Assembly (NCBI RefSeq): GCF_002028425.1
Contig: NZ_CP020042.1
Location: forward strand, 3,906,001-3,970,000
From: Streptomyces katrae
GTDB lineage: Bacteria; Actinomycetota; Actinomycetes; Streptomycetales; Streptomycetaceae
Reading direction: 5' to 3'
DNA length: 64,000 nt
The position numbers and the translations under genes were made by a program. This document shows, one piece after another, positions 43,562-54,348 of the stretch. The notes beneath the pieces were generated by a model. That model made no database searches, was not told where the DNA came from, and worked only from the letters and a program-made list of their open reading frames with translations. Within the stretch, counting starts at the first letter, position 1; every line of letters starts with the position of its first letter.

Positions 43562-44470
43562 TCACCAGTGCGCGGCGGCGCGCAGCAGGCGGTCATGGGC
43601 GCGGGCCAGGTGGGCGAGGGCGAGACTACCGGTCCGTACGACGAGGAACCAGGTGCGCAGCGGGGGTACGGGGGGTTCCAGCAGGGCGACGACCTGGCCG
43701 TGGTCGAGGGCGTCCTGGCACAGGTAGCGGGGCAGGACGGCGAGTCCGGCGCCGGCCCGGACGCACTCCAGCACGGCCCGCAGGTCGGGTGCCACGACGG
43801 TGGCGGCGGTGTCCGAGGCGGAGCCGGGTACGGCGTCGAACACGGCGGCCCAGTAGCGGGTGACCAGCGGCAGGCTCTCGTGGACCTCCACGACGGGGAT
43901 CCCGTCCAGGGCCTGGGGCCCCTTGGCGAGCAGTTCGCCCGGGTCGGCGAGGGCGGCCCAGTAGGGCGCGGCGACCAGCACCTGCTCCTCGTCGCAGAGG
44001 GCGCCCGCGGAGAACGGCCCGCCCCGCGGCCGCGCGGTGGTGACGACCAGGTCGTGCTGGCCGGCGGCGAGCCCGGCGAGGTTCTCCTCGGAGTCGGCCG
44101 CGAAGACCGTGCGCAGCGTCTGGCCGTGGCCGACGAGGGGCGCGAGGGCGGGGAGCACCCGCAGGGTCAGGAACTCGGGCGGTCCGGCGAGGTGCAGGGT
44201 GCGCACGGTTCCGGCGCTCTGCCGCTCGGTCTCGGCGATCCGCAGCAGGGCGTCCAGGTGCGGGGCGGCCTTGTGGGCCAGTTCGTCGCCGATGGCGGTC
44301 GGGGTGACGCCGCGGGCGCGGCGGTGGAACAGGGGGCGGCCGAGCTGCCGCTCCAGGGTGCGGATCTGGGAGGTGACCGCGGGCTGGGACAGCCCGAGGA
44401 GCGTGGCGGCCCGGGTGAACGAGCCGGCCCGGTGGACGGCGACGAACGTGCGCAGCAGGGCCAGGTCCAT
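43562..44470 (-). CDS. LysR family transcriptional regulator
   Basis: The 302-residue protein has the LysR winged helix at residues 1-60 (LLRTFVAVHRAGSFTRAATLLGLSQPAVTSQI read in part) and a substrate-binding domain from about 88. The ligand is unknown. It starts at ATG 44470. A CTAT-N10-ATAG sequence 28 bp upstream is a typical LysR box. Likely targets are itself with the Nudix gene, or the neighbouring sulfur enzyme, but this is inference. Confidence 0.9.
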   Translation of the reverse strand: MDLALLRTFVAVHRAGSFTRAATLLGLSQPAVTSQIRTLERQLGRPLFHRRARGVTPTAIGDELAHKAAPHLDALLRIAETERQSAGTVRTLHLAGPPEFLTLRVLPALAPLVGHGQTLRTVFAADSEENLAGLAAGQHDLVVTTARPRGGPFSAGALCDEEQVLVAAPYWAALADPGELLAKGPQALDGIPVVEVHESLPLVTRYWAAVFDAVPGSASDTAATVVAPDLRAVLECVRAGAGLAVLPRYLCQDALDHGQVVALLEPPVPPLRTWFLVVRTGSLALAHLARAHDRLLRAAAHW

Positions 44471-44498
44471 GGCGGCCCCTCTCGGTGGGGGCCTTCAA

Positions 44499-44516
44499 CT
44501 ATAAATATGCCGATAG
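44499..44516. promoter_or_regulatory. Candidate LysR-type binding box
   Basis: CTAT (44499-44502) and ATAG (44513-44516) flank ten bases, giving a T-N11-A palindrome 28 bp upstream of the LysR gene. A GACTC-N7-GAGTC repeat lies further out at 44539-44555. Confidence 0.45.
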
Positions 44517-44598
44517 GTTCCTGTCGTTACCGTGATTGGACTCTGACGCTGAGTCAACTAGCCTTGTCGACGTGGTTCTTGCGGGCAGAGAACCCGGC

Positions 44599-44633
44599 GC
44601 GGTCCGAGCCACCAGGGGGGAGGCTCGGACCGC
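44599..44633 (-). terminator. Terminator after the cystathionine gamma-lyase family gene
   Basis: A perfect 12-bp stem (44599-44610 with 44622-44633) lies 12 bp beyond the stop codon. Confidence 0.75.
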
Positions 44634-44644
44634 TTCCCCTGGCC

Positions 44645-45811
44645 TCAGGACCCGGAACCCGCCTGGTCCAGGGCCCGGAGCACGTCCGCGACCAGGTCCC
44701 GGGGGTCCTCGGCGCCGGCGGAGAAGCGGATGAAGCCCTCCGGCACGGCGTCGCCGCCCCAGCGTCCGCGCCGTTCGGCGGTGGAACGCACCCCACCGAA
44801 GCTCGTGGCGTCCTCGACCAGGCGCAGGGCGGACATGAAGCGTTCCGCGTGCGCGCGGTCGGGGAGGGTGAAGGAGACCACCGACCCGAAACCGCTCATC
44901 TGCCGGGCCGCCGTTTTGTGGGAGGGGTCCGAGGTGAGCCCCGGGTAGCGCAGCCCGGTCACCTCGCGACGGCCGGCCAGGGCCTCGGCGACGGAGAGGG
45001 CGTTGGCCCACTGGCGTTCGGTCCGCAGCTGGATGGTGGCCAGGGAGCGGTGGGCGAGCCAGGCCTCCATCGGGCCGGGAACGGCGCCGACGATCTTGCG
45101 CCAGCGGCGGACGCCGGCGGCGAGCTCGGGGTCGCGGCAGGCGACGTAGCCGAGCAGCAGGTCGCCGTGGCCGGTGAGCCCCTTGGTGCCGCTGGCGACG
45201 GAGAAGTCCGCGCCCAGCTCCAGGGGCCGCTGCCCGAGCGGGGTGGCGAGGGTGTTGTCGACGGCGACGAGGGTGCCCGCGCCGTGCGCGGCGTCCACCA
45301 GGCGCCGTACGTCGCACACGTCGAGCCCCGGGTTGGAGGGCGTCTCGATCCACAGCAGCCGGGCCCCGTCGAGGGCCGTGAGCTGAGCGTCCCCGCCGGT
45401 GGGCGCGGTGCGCACGCGGACCCCGTACGCCTCCAGCTGCTCCCGGACCAGGGGCAGCGCCTGGTAGCCGTCGTCGGGCAGGACGACCGTGTCCCCGGCG
45501 CGGGCCTGTGAAAGCAGGACGGCGGAGACCGCGGCCATGCCGGAGGCGAAGACCACCGTGTCCACGTCCTCACCGCCGGGCGCCTCCAGTTCGCCGATCG
45601 CGCGTTCCAGCAGGGTCCAGGTGGGGTTGGTGTCGCGGCCGTAGGTGTACGGGCCCGTCACCTCGCCGGGGAGGTGGAAGTGGGCGGCGAAGACGGGGCC
45701 GGGCAGTGGGGGCTCGTTCTTGACGGGTTCGGGCAGTCCGGCGCGTACCACCCGGGTGCCGTCGCCGTACGGGACCGCCACGGCCGCGTCCTCGGCGGGG
45801 TGTCCGGTCAC
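44645..45811 (-). CDS. Cystathionine gamma-lyase/synthase family PLP enzyme
   Basis: The 388-residue protein belongs to the Cys/Met metabolism PLP family. It shows TYGRDTNPTW near the N-terminus, the ETPSNPGLDV motif, and the lysine motif SVASGTKGLTGHGDLLLG. Members cleave or form cystathionine; the exact reaction cannot be set from sequence. GTG 45811 has AAGGA upstream, and lies two bases after the stop codon of the holin-like gene on the same strand, so they are likely co-transcribed. Confidence 0.9.
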   Translation of the reverse strand: MTGHPAEDAAVAVPYGDGTRVVRAGLPEPVKNEPPLPGPVFAAHFHLPGEVTGPYTYGRDTNPTWTLLERAIGELEAPGGEDVDTVVFASGMAAVSAVLLSQARAGDTVVLPDDGYQALPLVREQLEAYGVRVRTAPTGGDAQLTALDGARLLWIETPSNPGLDVCDVRRLVDAAHGAGTLVAVDNTLATPLGQRPLELGADFSVASGTKGLTGHGDLLLGYVACRDPELAAGVRRWRKIVGAVPGPMEAWLAHRSLATIQLRTERQWANALSVAEALAGRREVTGLRYPGLTSDPSHKTAARQMSGFGSVVSFTLPDRAHAERFMSALRLVEDATSFGGVRSTAERRGRWGGDAVPEGFIRFSAGAEDPRDLVADVLRALDQAGSGS

Positions 45812-45813
45812 GG

Positions 45814-46194
45814 CTAGTCCTTGTCGGGCAGGGCGAGGTTCAGGGCCCAGGAGACGACGGAGATGATCAGGCCGCCGAGGACGGCGGTCCAGAAGCCGTC
45901 GACGTGGAAGCTGAGGTGGACCTGCTTGGCCACCCACGAGGTCAGCAGCAGCATCAGGGCGTTCACCACGAGGGTGAACAGGCCCAGGGTGAGGATGAAG
46001 AGCGGGAACGAGAGCAGCTTCACCACGGGCTTGACGATGAGGTTGACCAGGCCGAAGACGAGCGCGACCAGGATCAGCGTCAGCGCCCGGCGCCCGAGGG
46101 TGCTTCCGTCGTCGAGGGTGATTCCGGAGAGCAGCCAGATGGCGACGGCCAGGGCCCCCGCGTTGGCGAGCGTCTTGACTACGAAATTCGTCAT
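45814..46194 (-). CDS. Phage-holin-4-like four-helix membrane protein
   Basis: The 126-residue protein has four hydrophobic segments and resembles the phage holin family 4 (PF04020) of small bacterial membrane proteins. Despite the name, there is no phage context; function is unknown. The start is ATG 46194. It is divergent from a cupin gene and ends two bases before the gamma-lyase family gene. Confidence 0.85.
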   Translation of the reverse strand: MTNFVVKTLANAGALAVAIWLLSGITLDDGSTLGRRALTLILVALVFGLVNLIVKPVVKLLSFPLFILTLGLFTLVVNALMLLLTSWVAKQVHLSFHVDGFWTAVLGGLIISVVSWALNLALPDKD

Positions 46195-46287
46195 GTGTCT
46201 GATCGTGGCAGAGAACATCCGGGCCGGACATCGGCAGATCAGCGGATCTCGCGGCACCACTGGGCAAGGGCAAGGGGCACAAGGGAC

Positions 46288-46605
46288 ATGAAGGCCTTCC
46301 GGCTGGACGAGCTCGAAGCGGAACGAGCTGCCAACGACGGCGCCTACCTGCAGTTCCTGCGAGAGCGGAACATGTCGGTCGGGCTCTACTCGCTGGACGC
46401 GGGGCAGAGCGACCCGCAGCAGCCGCACCGACAGGACGAGGTGTACTTCGTGGTGAGCGGCCGCGCCTCGATCACGGTCGGGGAGGAGACGACGACGGTG
46501 GCGAACGGCAGCGTCGTCTACGTCCCGGCGGGGGTGGCGCACAGGTTCCACCACATCACCGAGCCGCTCAAGGTGTTGGTGGTCTTCTCCCCGCCGGAGG
46601 CCTGA
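46288..46605 (+). CDS. Cupin domain protein
   Basis: The 105-residue protein is one small cupin barrel. It has the metal-type first motif around PQQPHRQDEVYFVVSG and the second motif around PAGVAHRFHHI, with His and Glu positioned to bind a metal. The substrate is unknown. ATG 46288 has AAGGG upstream. It is divergent from the holin-like gene and is followed by a hairpin. Confidence 0.85.
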   Translation: MKAFRLDELEAERAANDGAYLQFLRERNMSVGLYSLDAGQSDPQQPHRQDEVYFVVSGRASITVGEETTTVANGSVVYVPAGVAHRFHHITEPLKVLVVFSPPEA

Positions 46606-46630
46606 GCAGGCCCGGCGCACTGAGGGTCGT

Positions 46631-46663
46631 CCCCCTGATCCCCCTAGGGGGCGGGTCAGGGGG
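46631..46663 (+). terminator. Terminator after the cupin gene
   Basis: CCCCCTGA (46631-46638) pairs with TCAGGGGG (46656-46663), with an inner CCCC-CTAG-GGGG hairpin. It lies 25 bp past the cupin stop. Confidence 0.65.
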
Positions 46664-46776
46664 TTCCGGGGGCTTACGGGCCCCCGTCCCGCCCTTCCGG
46701 CTCCTAAGCTCGAGACCAAGGAAGACGCCAGGGAGACCGCCAGGGGCACCGGCGAGGACGAGGAAGAGGTAAGGGC

Positions 46777-47004
46777 ATGGACGGGATCCGAGCGATGTTC
46801 GCGGGCACGCCGTGGTGGGTCAAGTGGGTCGCCGTTCCGCTGCTGGCGCTCTTCGTCTTCGGCGGCATCATCACCACGATCATCGGCACGCTGATCGGCT
46901 TCGCCTTCAAGGTGCTGCTGTTCGCGGCACTCGTGGGCGGCCTGATCTTCGTGGTCAAGAAGTTCACGGGCGGCGGGGCGAAGAGCTCCTCCAGCGACTG
47001 GTAG
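46777..47004 (+). CDS. DUF5326 family small membrane protein
   Basis: The 75-residue protein has two close hydrophobic segments (about 13-35 and 37-60) with a Lys/Gly/Ser tail. It fits the DUF5326 family of actinobacteria; function is unknown. The start is ATG 46777 with GAAGAGG upstream. It stands alone between the cupin gene and ssgR. Confidence 0.8.
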   Translation: MDGIRAMFAGTPWWVKWVAVPLLALFVFGGIITTIIGTLIGFAFKVLLFAALVGGLIFVVKKFTGGGAKSSSSDW

Positions 47005-47157
47005 GCCGTCCCGTGCCCGTACGGGCATTGCGCCAGGTGGGCGAACCTGCCCCGGCAAACCCCTCATCCCGTGGCAATCGGTGGATAGGCTGGCAATCCG
47101 TGCCGTTCCTGGGCGCCGGCGGGCCCCCGGGCCCGCCGCCACGCCTGGGGGTGAGCT

Positions 47158-47928
47158 GTGTCTCCGGTCCACAATGCCGGTGTGCCGACGCTGATCGGCT
47201 CGGTACAGAGGGCGCTGCGGCTACTGGAAGCGGCGGCTTCCCATAGCGGGGGAGCCCCGGCGAAACAGCTGGCGCGCGAGGCCGGGCTCCCGCTCCCCAC
47301 CGCGTACCACCTGCTGCGCACCCTGACGCACGAGGGTTATCTGCGCCGGGAGGGCGGGGTGTTCGTCCTCGGCGACGCGGCTGCCAGGCTGGGGCACGGG
47401 GGACTTCAGCAGAAACGTCGCAGCATGATCCTCGACTCGCTCGCGCACTTCCGCGACGTGGTCGGGGCCCCCGTCTACTTCGCGGTCTACCGCGAGGGTG
47501 AGATCGAGGTCGTGGGCGTCTCGGACACCCCGGCGAACCCGGCCTGTGAGGAATGGGCCGACTTCCGCGCCACCGCGCACGCGCACGCCATCGGGCAGTG
47601 CCTGCTGGGGCAGCTGGACGAGAAGACGCGCAGGGACTACTACGACCGTCACCCGGTCGAGGGCATCACGCCGTACACCGTGCGGGACATGCACGCGCTG
47701 GAGGAGCGGATCGGCTCCCTGGAGCGGATGCAGCCGGTGACCGAGCGTCAGGAGTACGCCCTGGGCACGGTGTGCGCGGCCATCCCGATCACGGCCGGCG
47801 ACACCGCCGCGACCATGGCCATTTCTCTACCTGTTCACCAAGAGTCGCGCTTGCTCTCCGTAGTCGATCGACTACGGAGTGAAGTAGGCGCGCTGTTGAG
47901 CACCCTCTCCTTCTCTATCAGTATCTGA
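47158..47928 (+). CDS. ssgR: IclR-family regulator SsgR
   Basis: The 256-residue protein has an IclR winged helix at about 10-75 (SVQRALRLLEAA; GLPLPTAYHLLRTL) and a C-terminal effector domain. Its place directly upstream of ssgA identifies it as ssgR, the regulator needed for ssgA expression and thus for sporulation in S. coelicolor. GTG 47158 has GGGGGTGAG upstream. The C-terminal end (LSFSISI) is close to ssgA, 97 bp away. Confidence 0.9.
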   Translation: MSPVHNAGVPTLIGSVQRALRLLEAAASHSGGAPAKQLAREAGLPLPTAYHLLRTLTHEGYLRREGGVFVLGDAAARLGHGGLQQKRRSMILDSLAHFRDVVGAPVYFAVYREGEIEVVGVSDTPANPACEEWADFRATAHAHAIGQCLLGQLDEKTRRDYYDRHPVEGITPYTVRDMHALEERIGSLERMQPVTERQEYALGTVCAAIPITAGDTAATMAISLPVHQESRLLSVVDRLRSEVGALLSTLSFSISI

Positions 47929-48025
47929 AAACTCACTCCTTGTGATCTGCTGGCGCTTCCACCACCCTTGTCAAGAGGGCCCTGGGGGATCATTCCTGGC
48001 CACTTCCACTACAGCGGGGTAGGCA

Positions 48026-48478
48026 ATGCGCGAGTCGGTACAGGCAGAGGTCATGATGAGCTTCCTCGTTTCCGAGGAGCTCGCGTTCCGGATCCCGGTG
48101 GAACTCCGGTACGACGCCCGGGACCCCTACGCCGTACGCCTGACCTTCCACCTTCCCGGAGACGCCCCCGTGACCTGGGCGTTCGGCCGGGAACTGCTTC
48201 TCGACGGGATCAACGGGCCGTGCGGTGACGGCGATGTGCACATCGCCCCCACCGAACCGGGAGAGCTCTCGGACGTCCACATCCGCCTCCAGGTCGGCGG
48301 TGACCGGGCCCGGTTCCGGGCCGGCGCCGCTCCGCTCGTCGCGTTCCTCGACCGGACCGACCGGATCGTTCCGCTCGGGCAGGAGCGCAGCCTCGGCGAC
48401 TTCGAGGAGACCCTGGACGAAGAACTCGGCAGGATCCTCGCCGAGGCGCAGCAGCAGAAGGAGCAGAACGCGGGCTGA
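48026..48478 (+). CDS. ssgA: Sporulation and cell division protein SsgA
   Basis: SsgA helps choose septum sites in aerial hyphae and promotes branching; the family is limited to spore-forming actinobacteria. The 150-residue protein starts MRESVQAEVMMSFLVSEEL, matching SsgA, and has the conserved PVTWAFGRELL and VAFLDRTDRIVPLG segments. It is somewhat longer at the C-terminus (a Gln/Glu-rich tail) than the usual 136 or so residues. It follows ssgR. Confidence 0.95.
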   Translation: MRESVQAEVMMSFLVSEELAFRIPVELRYDARDPYAVRLTFHLPGDAPVTWAFGRELLLDGINGPCGDGDVHIAPTEPGELSDVHIRLQVGGDRARFRAGAAPLVAFLDRTDRIVPLGQERSLGDFEETLDEELGRILAEAQQQKEQNAG

Positions 48479-48514
48479 GGGCCCCCTGCCTGCCAGGGGC
48501 CGTTCCCCGGGCCC

Positions 48515-49921
48515 TCAGCGCTTGCGCCGCCGGCCCCGGCCCCGGCGGGCCGGTGGCGCTTCCGGCACGGGAGCGGCCGCGTCAGGGCCGGGCCGGTCCG
48601 CGGACACCACCAGCGCCGCCAGCGCCGTGGTGACGGGGACGGAGGCCACGAGCCCGATCGAACCCACGAGGGTGCGTACGATCTCCTCCGCCACCAGCTC
48701 GCTGTTCGCCACGGTGCCCATGCTGCTGTTCGCGATGGAGAACAGCAGCAACAGGGGCAACGCGGCACCCGCGTAGGCCAGTACGAGGGTGTTGACCACG
48801 GACGCGATGTGGTCGCGCCCGATCCGGATGGCCGCCCGGTACAGCGCGCGCGGGCCCATCTTCGGGTCCGCCTGGTGGAGTTCCCAGACGGCCGAGGTCT
48901 GGGTGACCGTCACGTCGTCGAGGACGCCCAGCGATCCGATGATCACGCCCGCGAGCAGCAAACCGCTCATGTCGATGTCCGGGTAGAGCCCGTGGATCAG
49001 TCCGGTGTTGTCGTCCGTGTTCCCGCTGAGGAACGCCCAGTCGATGAACAGCGAGCCCAGCAGGCCGATCAGCAGCAGGGAGACCAGGGTGCCGAGGACG
49101 GCGACCGAGGTGCGCGCCGTCAGGCCGTGGCACATGTAGAGGGCGATCAGCATGATCGCGCTGGCCCCGACGACCGCGACGACCAGAGGGTTGGAGCCCT
49201 GGAGGATCGCAGGGAGGATGAACAGGGTCAGCACCCCGAAGCTGACCACGAGCGCGATGAGTGCGAACAGCCCGCGCATCCGGCCGACGACCACCACGGC
49301 GACCGCGAAGATGCCCGCGAGCAGGGTCATCGGGAACTTCCGGTTCAGGTCGATCACGGAGTACTGGAGGTCGCGCGGCGCGTCCGGCGCGTAGGCGACC
49401 ACCACCTCCTGGCCCTTCGCGAGCTGCCGCGGCGCACCGGGCTGGACGATCTCGAAGAAGACGCGGCCCTTCTCCGGTCCGGTGCCCACCTCGACGGTCG
49501 CCCTCTTGCACGCACCGCCCGGCGCCGCTTGCGACGCGCCCCCGGGGGCGGCGGCGTTGCCGGAGGGGGGAACCTGCGCGGCGTTCACCGACTTGCAGTC
49601 GATGTCGGCGAGCGCGACCACCTTGCCCTGCTGCGTCTGGCGGTCGAAGCCCACTCCGGTCCGCTCGTGGGCGGGGGCGCCCCCGGGCCACAGCACCACC
49701 AGGCCGACGAAGACGGCGGCGGCGAAGGGGATCAGTACGGCGGAGATCACCCGGCGCAGGTGCTTGGAGACCGGGGCGGCGGGACCGTGCCCATGGGAAT
49801 GCCCGTGGCCGTGGGAATGCCCGGGTGGGCTCCCGGCCGGATGCCCGTGGGAGGCGTGCTCGTGACCGGTGTGGCCACGGGGCTCTGTGGGCTCGTTGGG
49901 GGGCGGCGGCGAGGTCGTCAC
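48515..49921 (-). CDS. YibE/F family membrane protein with His-rich N-terminus
   Basis: The 468-residue protein has a strongly His/Gly-rich start (many GHxHGH-type repeats before residue 50), one helix near residues 60-80, a beta-rich domain with two Cys, then seven or more membrane helices of the YibE/F family. The function is unknown; His repeats suggest metal binding. The start is uncertain: GTG 49921 is chosen, GTG 49954 is also open. It is divergent from thiC and convergent with ssgA. Confidence 0.82.
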   Translation of the reverse strand: MTTSPPPPNEPTEPRGHTGHEHASHGHPAGSPPGHSHGHGHSHGHGPAAPVSKHLRRVISAVLIPFAAAVFVGLVVLWPGGAPAHERTGVGFDRQTQQGKVVALADIDCKSVNAAQVPPSGNAAAPGGASQAAPGGACKRATVEVGTGPEKGRVFFEIVQPGAPRQLAKGQEVVVAYAPDAPRDLQYSVIDLNRKFPMTLLAGIFAVAVVVVGRMRGLFALIALVVSFGVLTLFILPAILQGSNPLVVAVVGASAIMLIALYMCHGLTARTSVAVLGTLVSLLLIGLLGSLFIDWAFLSGNTDDNTGLIHGLYPDIDMSGLLLAGVIIGSLGVLDDVTVTQTSAVWELHQADPKMGPRALYRAAIRIGRDHIASVVNTLVLAYAGAALPLLLLFSIANSSMGTVANSELVAEEIVRTLVGSIGLVASVPVTTALAALVVSADRPGPDAAAPVPEAPPARRGRGRRRKR

Positions 49922-50001
49922 CGGCAGATCATCGCAAGAGATGAGGGGGCCCACTGTTCAGCACGCCACAGATGACGCTAGCGTGGGGGCTACTTTGCAC
50001 A

Positions 50002-51920
<1,919 letters not shown>

Positions 51921-51936
51921 CCCGGCCGGACGAGCC

Positions 51937-51967
51937 GTCCCGCGACCTCTTGGGGGAGTCGCGGGAC
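51937..51967 (+). terminator. Terminator after thiC
   Basis: A perfect 10-bp stem (GTCCCGCGAC and complement) with an 11-base loop lies 17 bp after the thiC stop. Confidence 0.75.
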
Positions 51968-51994
51968 GCATCTGCTGAGTCGCCGGGCCGTGGA

Positions 51995-53143
51995 CTAGGC
52001 CGAAGTCGGCGATGTTTCACGTGAAACAGCCGGTTTCACGTGAAACACCGCCCGGCCCAGCTTCTTCCGAGCGAAGTCCAGGTTCCCCACGACGCGTTCG
52101 CGGTGCTCGTCGGGCAGCTTCCCCTCGCTCAGCAGGCGCTCGCAGCACTCCAGGGACTCGCGGTACTCGCCGACCCAGTACGCGGCGATGGCGAGTTCGT
52201 CGAGGGCGCGCCACTCGTGCCAGGCGTACTCCACGAACAGGATGTCCTTCGGGTAGGGGATCCGGGCGGCCTCCTTGGCGAACATGTAGGCCAGTGGCCA
52301 TCGCTCCTCCACTCGGCAGAGACCCGCCAGATCTCCGATCGCCTCGGCGCGCGACGGGCGGCTCTCGAAGGCCCGCAGGTAGCGGTCCATCACCTCGGCA
52401 GAGGGCCGTCCCAGCCTCGCGGCGGCCCGTGCGGCGTAGACCCGCGCGAGGTAGGTCTCCTCGTAGAAGCCGACCATGGCCGCCCGGCGGTCGTAGGCGG
52501 CGAGGGACTTCTCCTGCTCGCCCGCGTCGCGCCAGCTCTGCCCGAGGTAGAACATGTAGCGGGCGTTCTCGGGCTCTTTGACCAGCCCCTGTTCGAGGAC
52601 CGCCGCGTCGCGCAGGTACTTCTGACGCTGACCTTCCTCGCGGAGCCGGGCACCTCCGCCGATGCTGAGGATGTGGACGCCTTCGAGCGTTCCGAGGCTG
52701 TACTCGCCGCCGCAGTCGATGTACTCGTGGAGCACGCCGACATAACGCCAGGGCAGCCGGGTGGAGACGAGTGCCGCCCGGTAGTGGACGATCGGGCCGT
52801 CGTGCAGGGCGATCCGGTAGGCGTCGAGGGTCAGCTCCGGCATCCGGAACCCGGGTTCTGCCTCCATCGCGTCGTCGGCGTCGATGAACAGCAGGTAGTC
52901 GGCACTGTCGCGGGCGAGCTCGATGGCCTCGGTCCTGCTGCCGTCGAAGCCCTTCCACGGGCGTTCGTAGAGGGTGCCGGGGAGGTCCCCGAAGCAGTCC
53001 CGGATGACGTCCTGGGTGCCGTCGGTCGAGCCGGTGTCCACGATCACCCAGGTGTCGATCAGCGGGCGTACCGAATCGAGGCATTTCCGGATGGTGGGGG
53101 CCTCGTCCTTGACGATCATGTTCAGACAGACTTTTGGTCTCAC
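51995..53143 (-). CDS. GT2-type glycosyltransferase with TPR-like C-terminus
   Basis: The 382-residue protein has a GT-A glycosyltransferase domain at about 1-120 (CLNMIVKDEAPTIRKCL, then the metal motif FIDADDAME) and a helical TPR-like region from about 180. Acceptor and sugar are unknown. GTG 53143 (VRPKVCLN) is chosen; the longer frame to 53281 lacks family similarity. The last 16 codons, FHVKPAVSRETSPTSA, are made by two parS sites in different frames. It is convergent with thiC. Confidence 0.85.
   Translation of the reverse strand: MRPKVCLNMIVKDEAPTIRKCLDSVRPLIDTWVIVDTGSTDGTQDVIRDCFGDLPGTLYERPWKGFDGSRTEAIELARDSADYLLFIDADDAMEAEPGFRMPELTLDAYRIALHDGPIVHYRAALVSTRLPWRYVGVLHEYIDCGGEYSLGTLEGVHILSIGGGARLREEGQRQKYLRDAAVLEQGLVKEPENARYMFYLGQSWRDAGEQEKSLAAYDRRAAMVGFYEETYLARVYAARAAARLGRPSAEVMDRYLRAFESRPSRAEAIGDLAGLCRVEERWPLAYMFAKEAARIPYPKDILFVEYAWHEWRALDELAIAAYWVGEYRESLECCERLLSEGKLPDEHRERVVGNLDFARKKLGRAVFHVKPAVSRETSPTSA
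52014..52027. promoter_or_regulatory. parS: parS site in the end of the glycosyltransferase gene
   Basis: An exact GTTTCACGTGAAAC is read on the minus strand as Val-Ser-Arg-Glu-Thr, close to the stop codon. The next copy begins 19 bp away. Confidence 0.95.
52033..52046. promoter_or_regulatory. parS: parS site in the end of the glycosyltransferase gene
   Basis: An exact GTTTCACGTGAAAC is read on the minus strand in a second frame as Phe-His-Val-Lys. The pair lie only 5 bp apart edge to edge, the tightest in the window. Confidence 0.95.
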
Positions 53144-53368
53144 GGGTCCCGTCCGCTGGTGTGGGCCGTACGTTCTCGCGGCCGGCCGGGTCGGCTGGAT
53201 CGTCGGGGACTTTAGGGAGCGGGGGCAGCGTGCCGGGGGGCGGCACGCCGGGAAAGTCTGAGTTGGCCCGATTGGCGGCACGGGGTGAGCCGAGACGCCG
53301 ACACGGTCCTCGCCCGGCGGTCGACGCGGACCGCCAGGCCGCCCGTCCGGACCGGACCGCTCCGGACC

Positions 53369-54193
53369 TCAGTCCGGCCGGTGCTCCGGGCCGCCGAAGT
53401 CCGGGCTGGTGAAGTCCGGGCTGGAGTAGCCGGGCCGCGCTCCCGGCGCGCCGTCGGACGGGCTGCTGAAGTCGGGCCGGGTGTATCCCAGCTGGGGGAT
53501 GCGCCCGGCCCCCGGCGTACGGGGCACCGGGTAGCCCGTCCCGGCGGTGGGGTCGGCCAGCGCGTCGCGCAGGAACGGCATGATGCCCCGTTCCAGCAGC
53601 GCGTTGCGCCAGGCCTCCCGGGCCCGCGCGAGATCGTCGGGTATCGGCACGCTCTCCTCCGCGGCCACCTCGGTGGAGCTGTTGCGGAGGGCCGCCACGA
53701 GGAGCGAGACCACCGCGAAGACCAGGGCGACCACGGTGAGCCCGCCGAACAGCCAACCCGCCGTCAGCATCGTGCGTGCGAAGGCAGGTTCGGGATCGAC
53801 GGCCTTCAGGCAGTAGCCCACCAGCAGGAAGATCAGCATGGCGGCGCCCGCCAGGACCGGTGCGAGGACGGCGACCACGGCACTCACGCCCGCGCCCCCG
53901 CCGTCGCCCTGGCCGTCGCCGTCCTCGGCGGTGTCCACGTCGGTGTTCGCGCGGCCCGACAGGGCCTCGTCGCGCAGTTCCTCCCGGACCTTCACGTAGT
54001 GGGTGTACTCGGCGGCAGCGGCGGCGGTCAGGAGTGCGATGGCGCTCAGGGCCATGGTGCGCAGCTGTTCGGCGTTCAGCCGTTCGCCGAGGGCGGCGAG
54101 CTCGGGCCGTTCGTCCGCCGTGCGCAGCGCCTCGTCGAGGAGCCGGTCGAATTCGGGTCGGTCTTCGGTGAGCAGGTGCGGACCGCTGGTCAT
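53369..54193 (-). CDS. Actinobacterial membrane protein of unknown function
   Basis: I do not recognise the family. The 274-residue protein has a helical soluble start, a hydrophobic stretch near residues 47-62, an Asp/Gly-rich linker, two membrane helices near 104-128 and 143-170, and a Pro/Ser/Gly-rich C-terminal tail with repeated (S/P)PDF motifs (four copies of xxPDF) after residue 225. ATG 54193 has GGGGG six bases upstream; ATG 54199 is two codons longer. It lies between a glycosyltransferase gene and a phosphoesterase gene, all on the same strand. Confidence 0.7.
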   Translation of the reverse strand: MTSGPHLLTEDRPEFDRLLDEALRTADERPELAALGERLNAEQLRTMALSAIALLTAAAAAEYTHYVKVREELRDEALSGRANTDVDTAEDGDGQGDGGGAGVSAVVAVLAPVLAGAAMLIFLLVGYCLKAVDPEPAFARTMLTAGWLFGGLTVVALVFAVVSLLVAALRNSSTEVAAEESVPIPDDLARAREAWRNALLERGIMPFLRDALADPTAGTGYPVPRTPGAGRIPQLGYTRPDFSSPSDGAPGARPGYSSPDFTSPDFGGPEHRPD

Positions 54194-54348
54194 GTGCATC
54201 CCCCGATGCTCCGTACGAGCCGGTTTGCCCGCGTAGAACCGGGCGCCGGCGCAGAACGGAGGAGAGCCTGCTACGGACAGGGCGATGGTAGAGCGCCCCG
54301 GCCATGGGGTGACAGGGACTTTCGGGAAATACCCCGCTCGGTGAACAC

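Noticed and set aside
45814..46194. Phage remnant
   Set aside because: Only the family name is holin-like. No integrase, portal, lysin or attachment site is nearby, and the neighbours are core genes.
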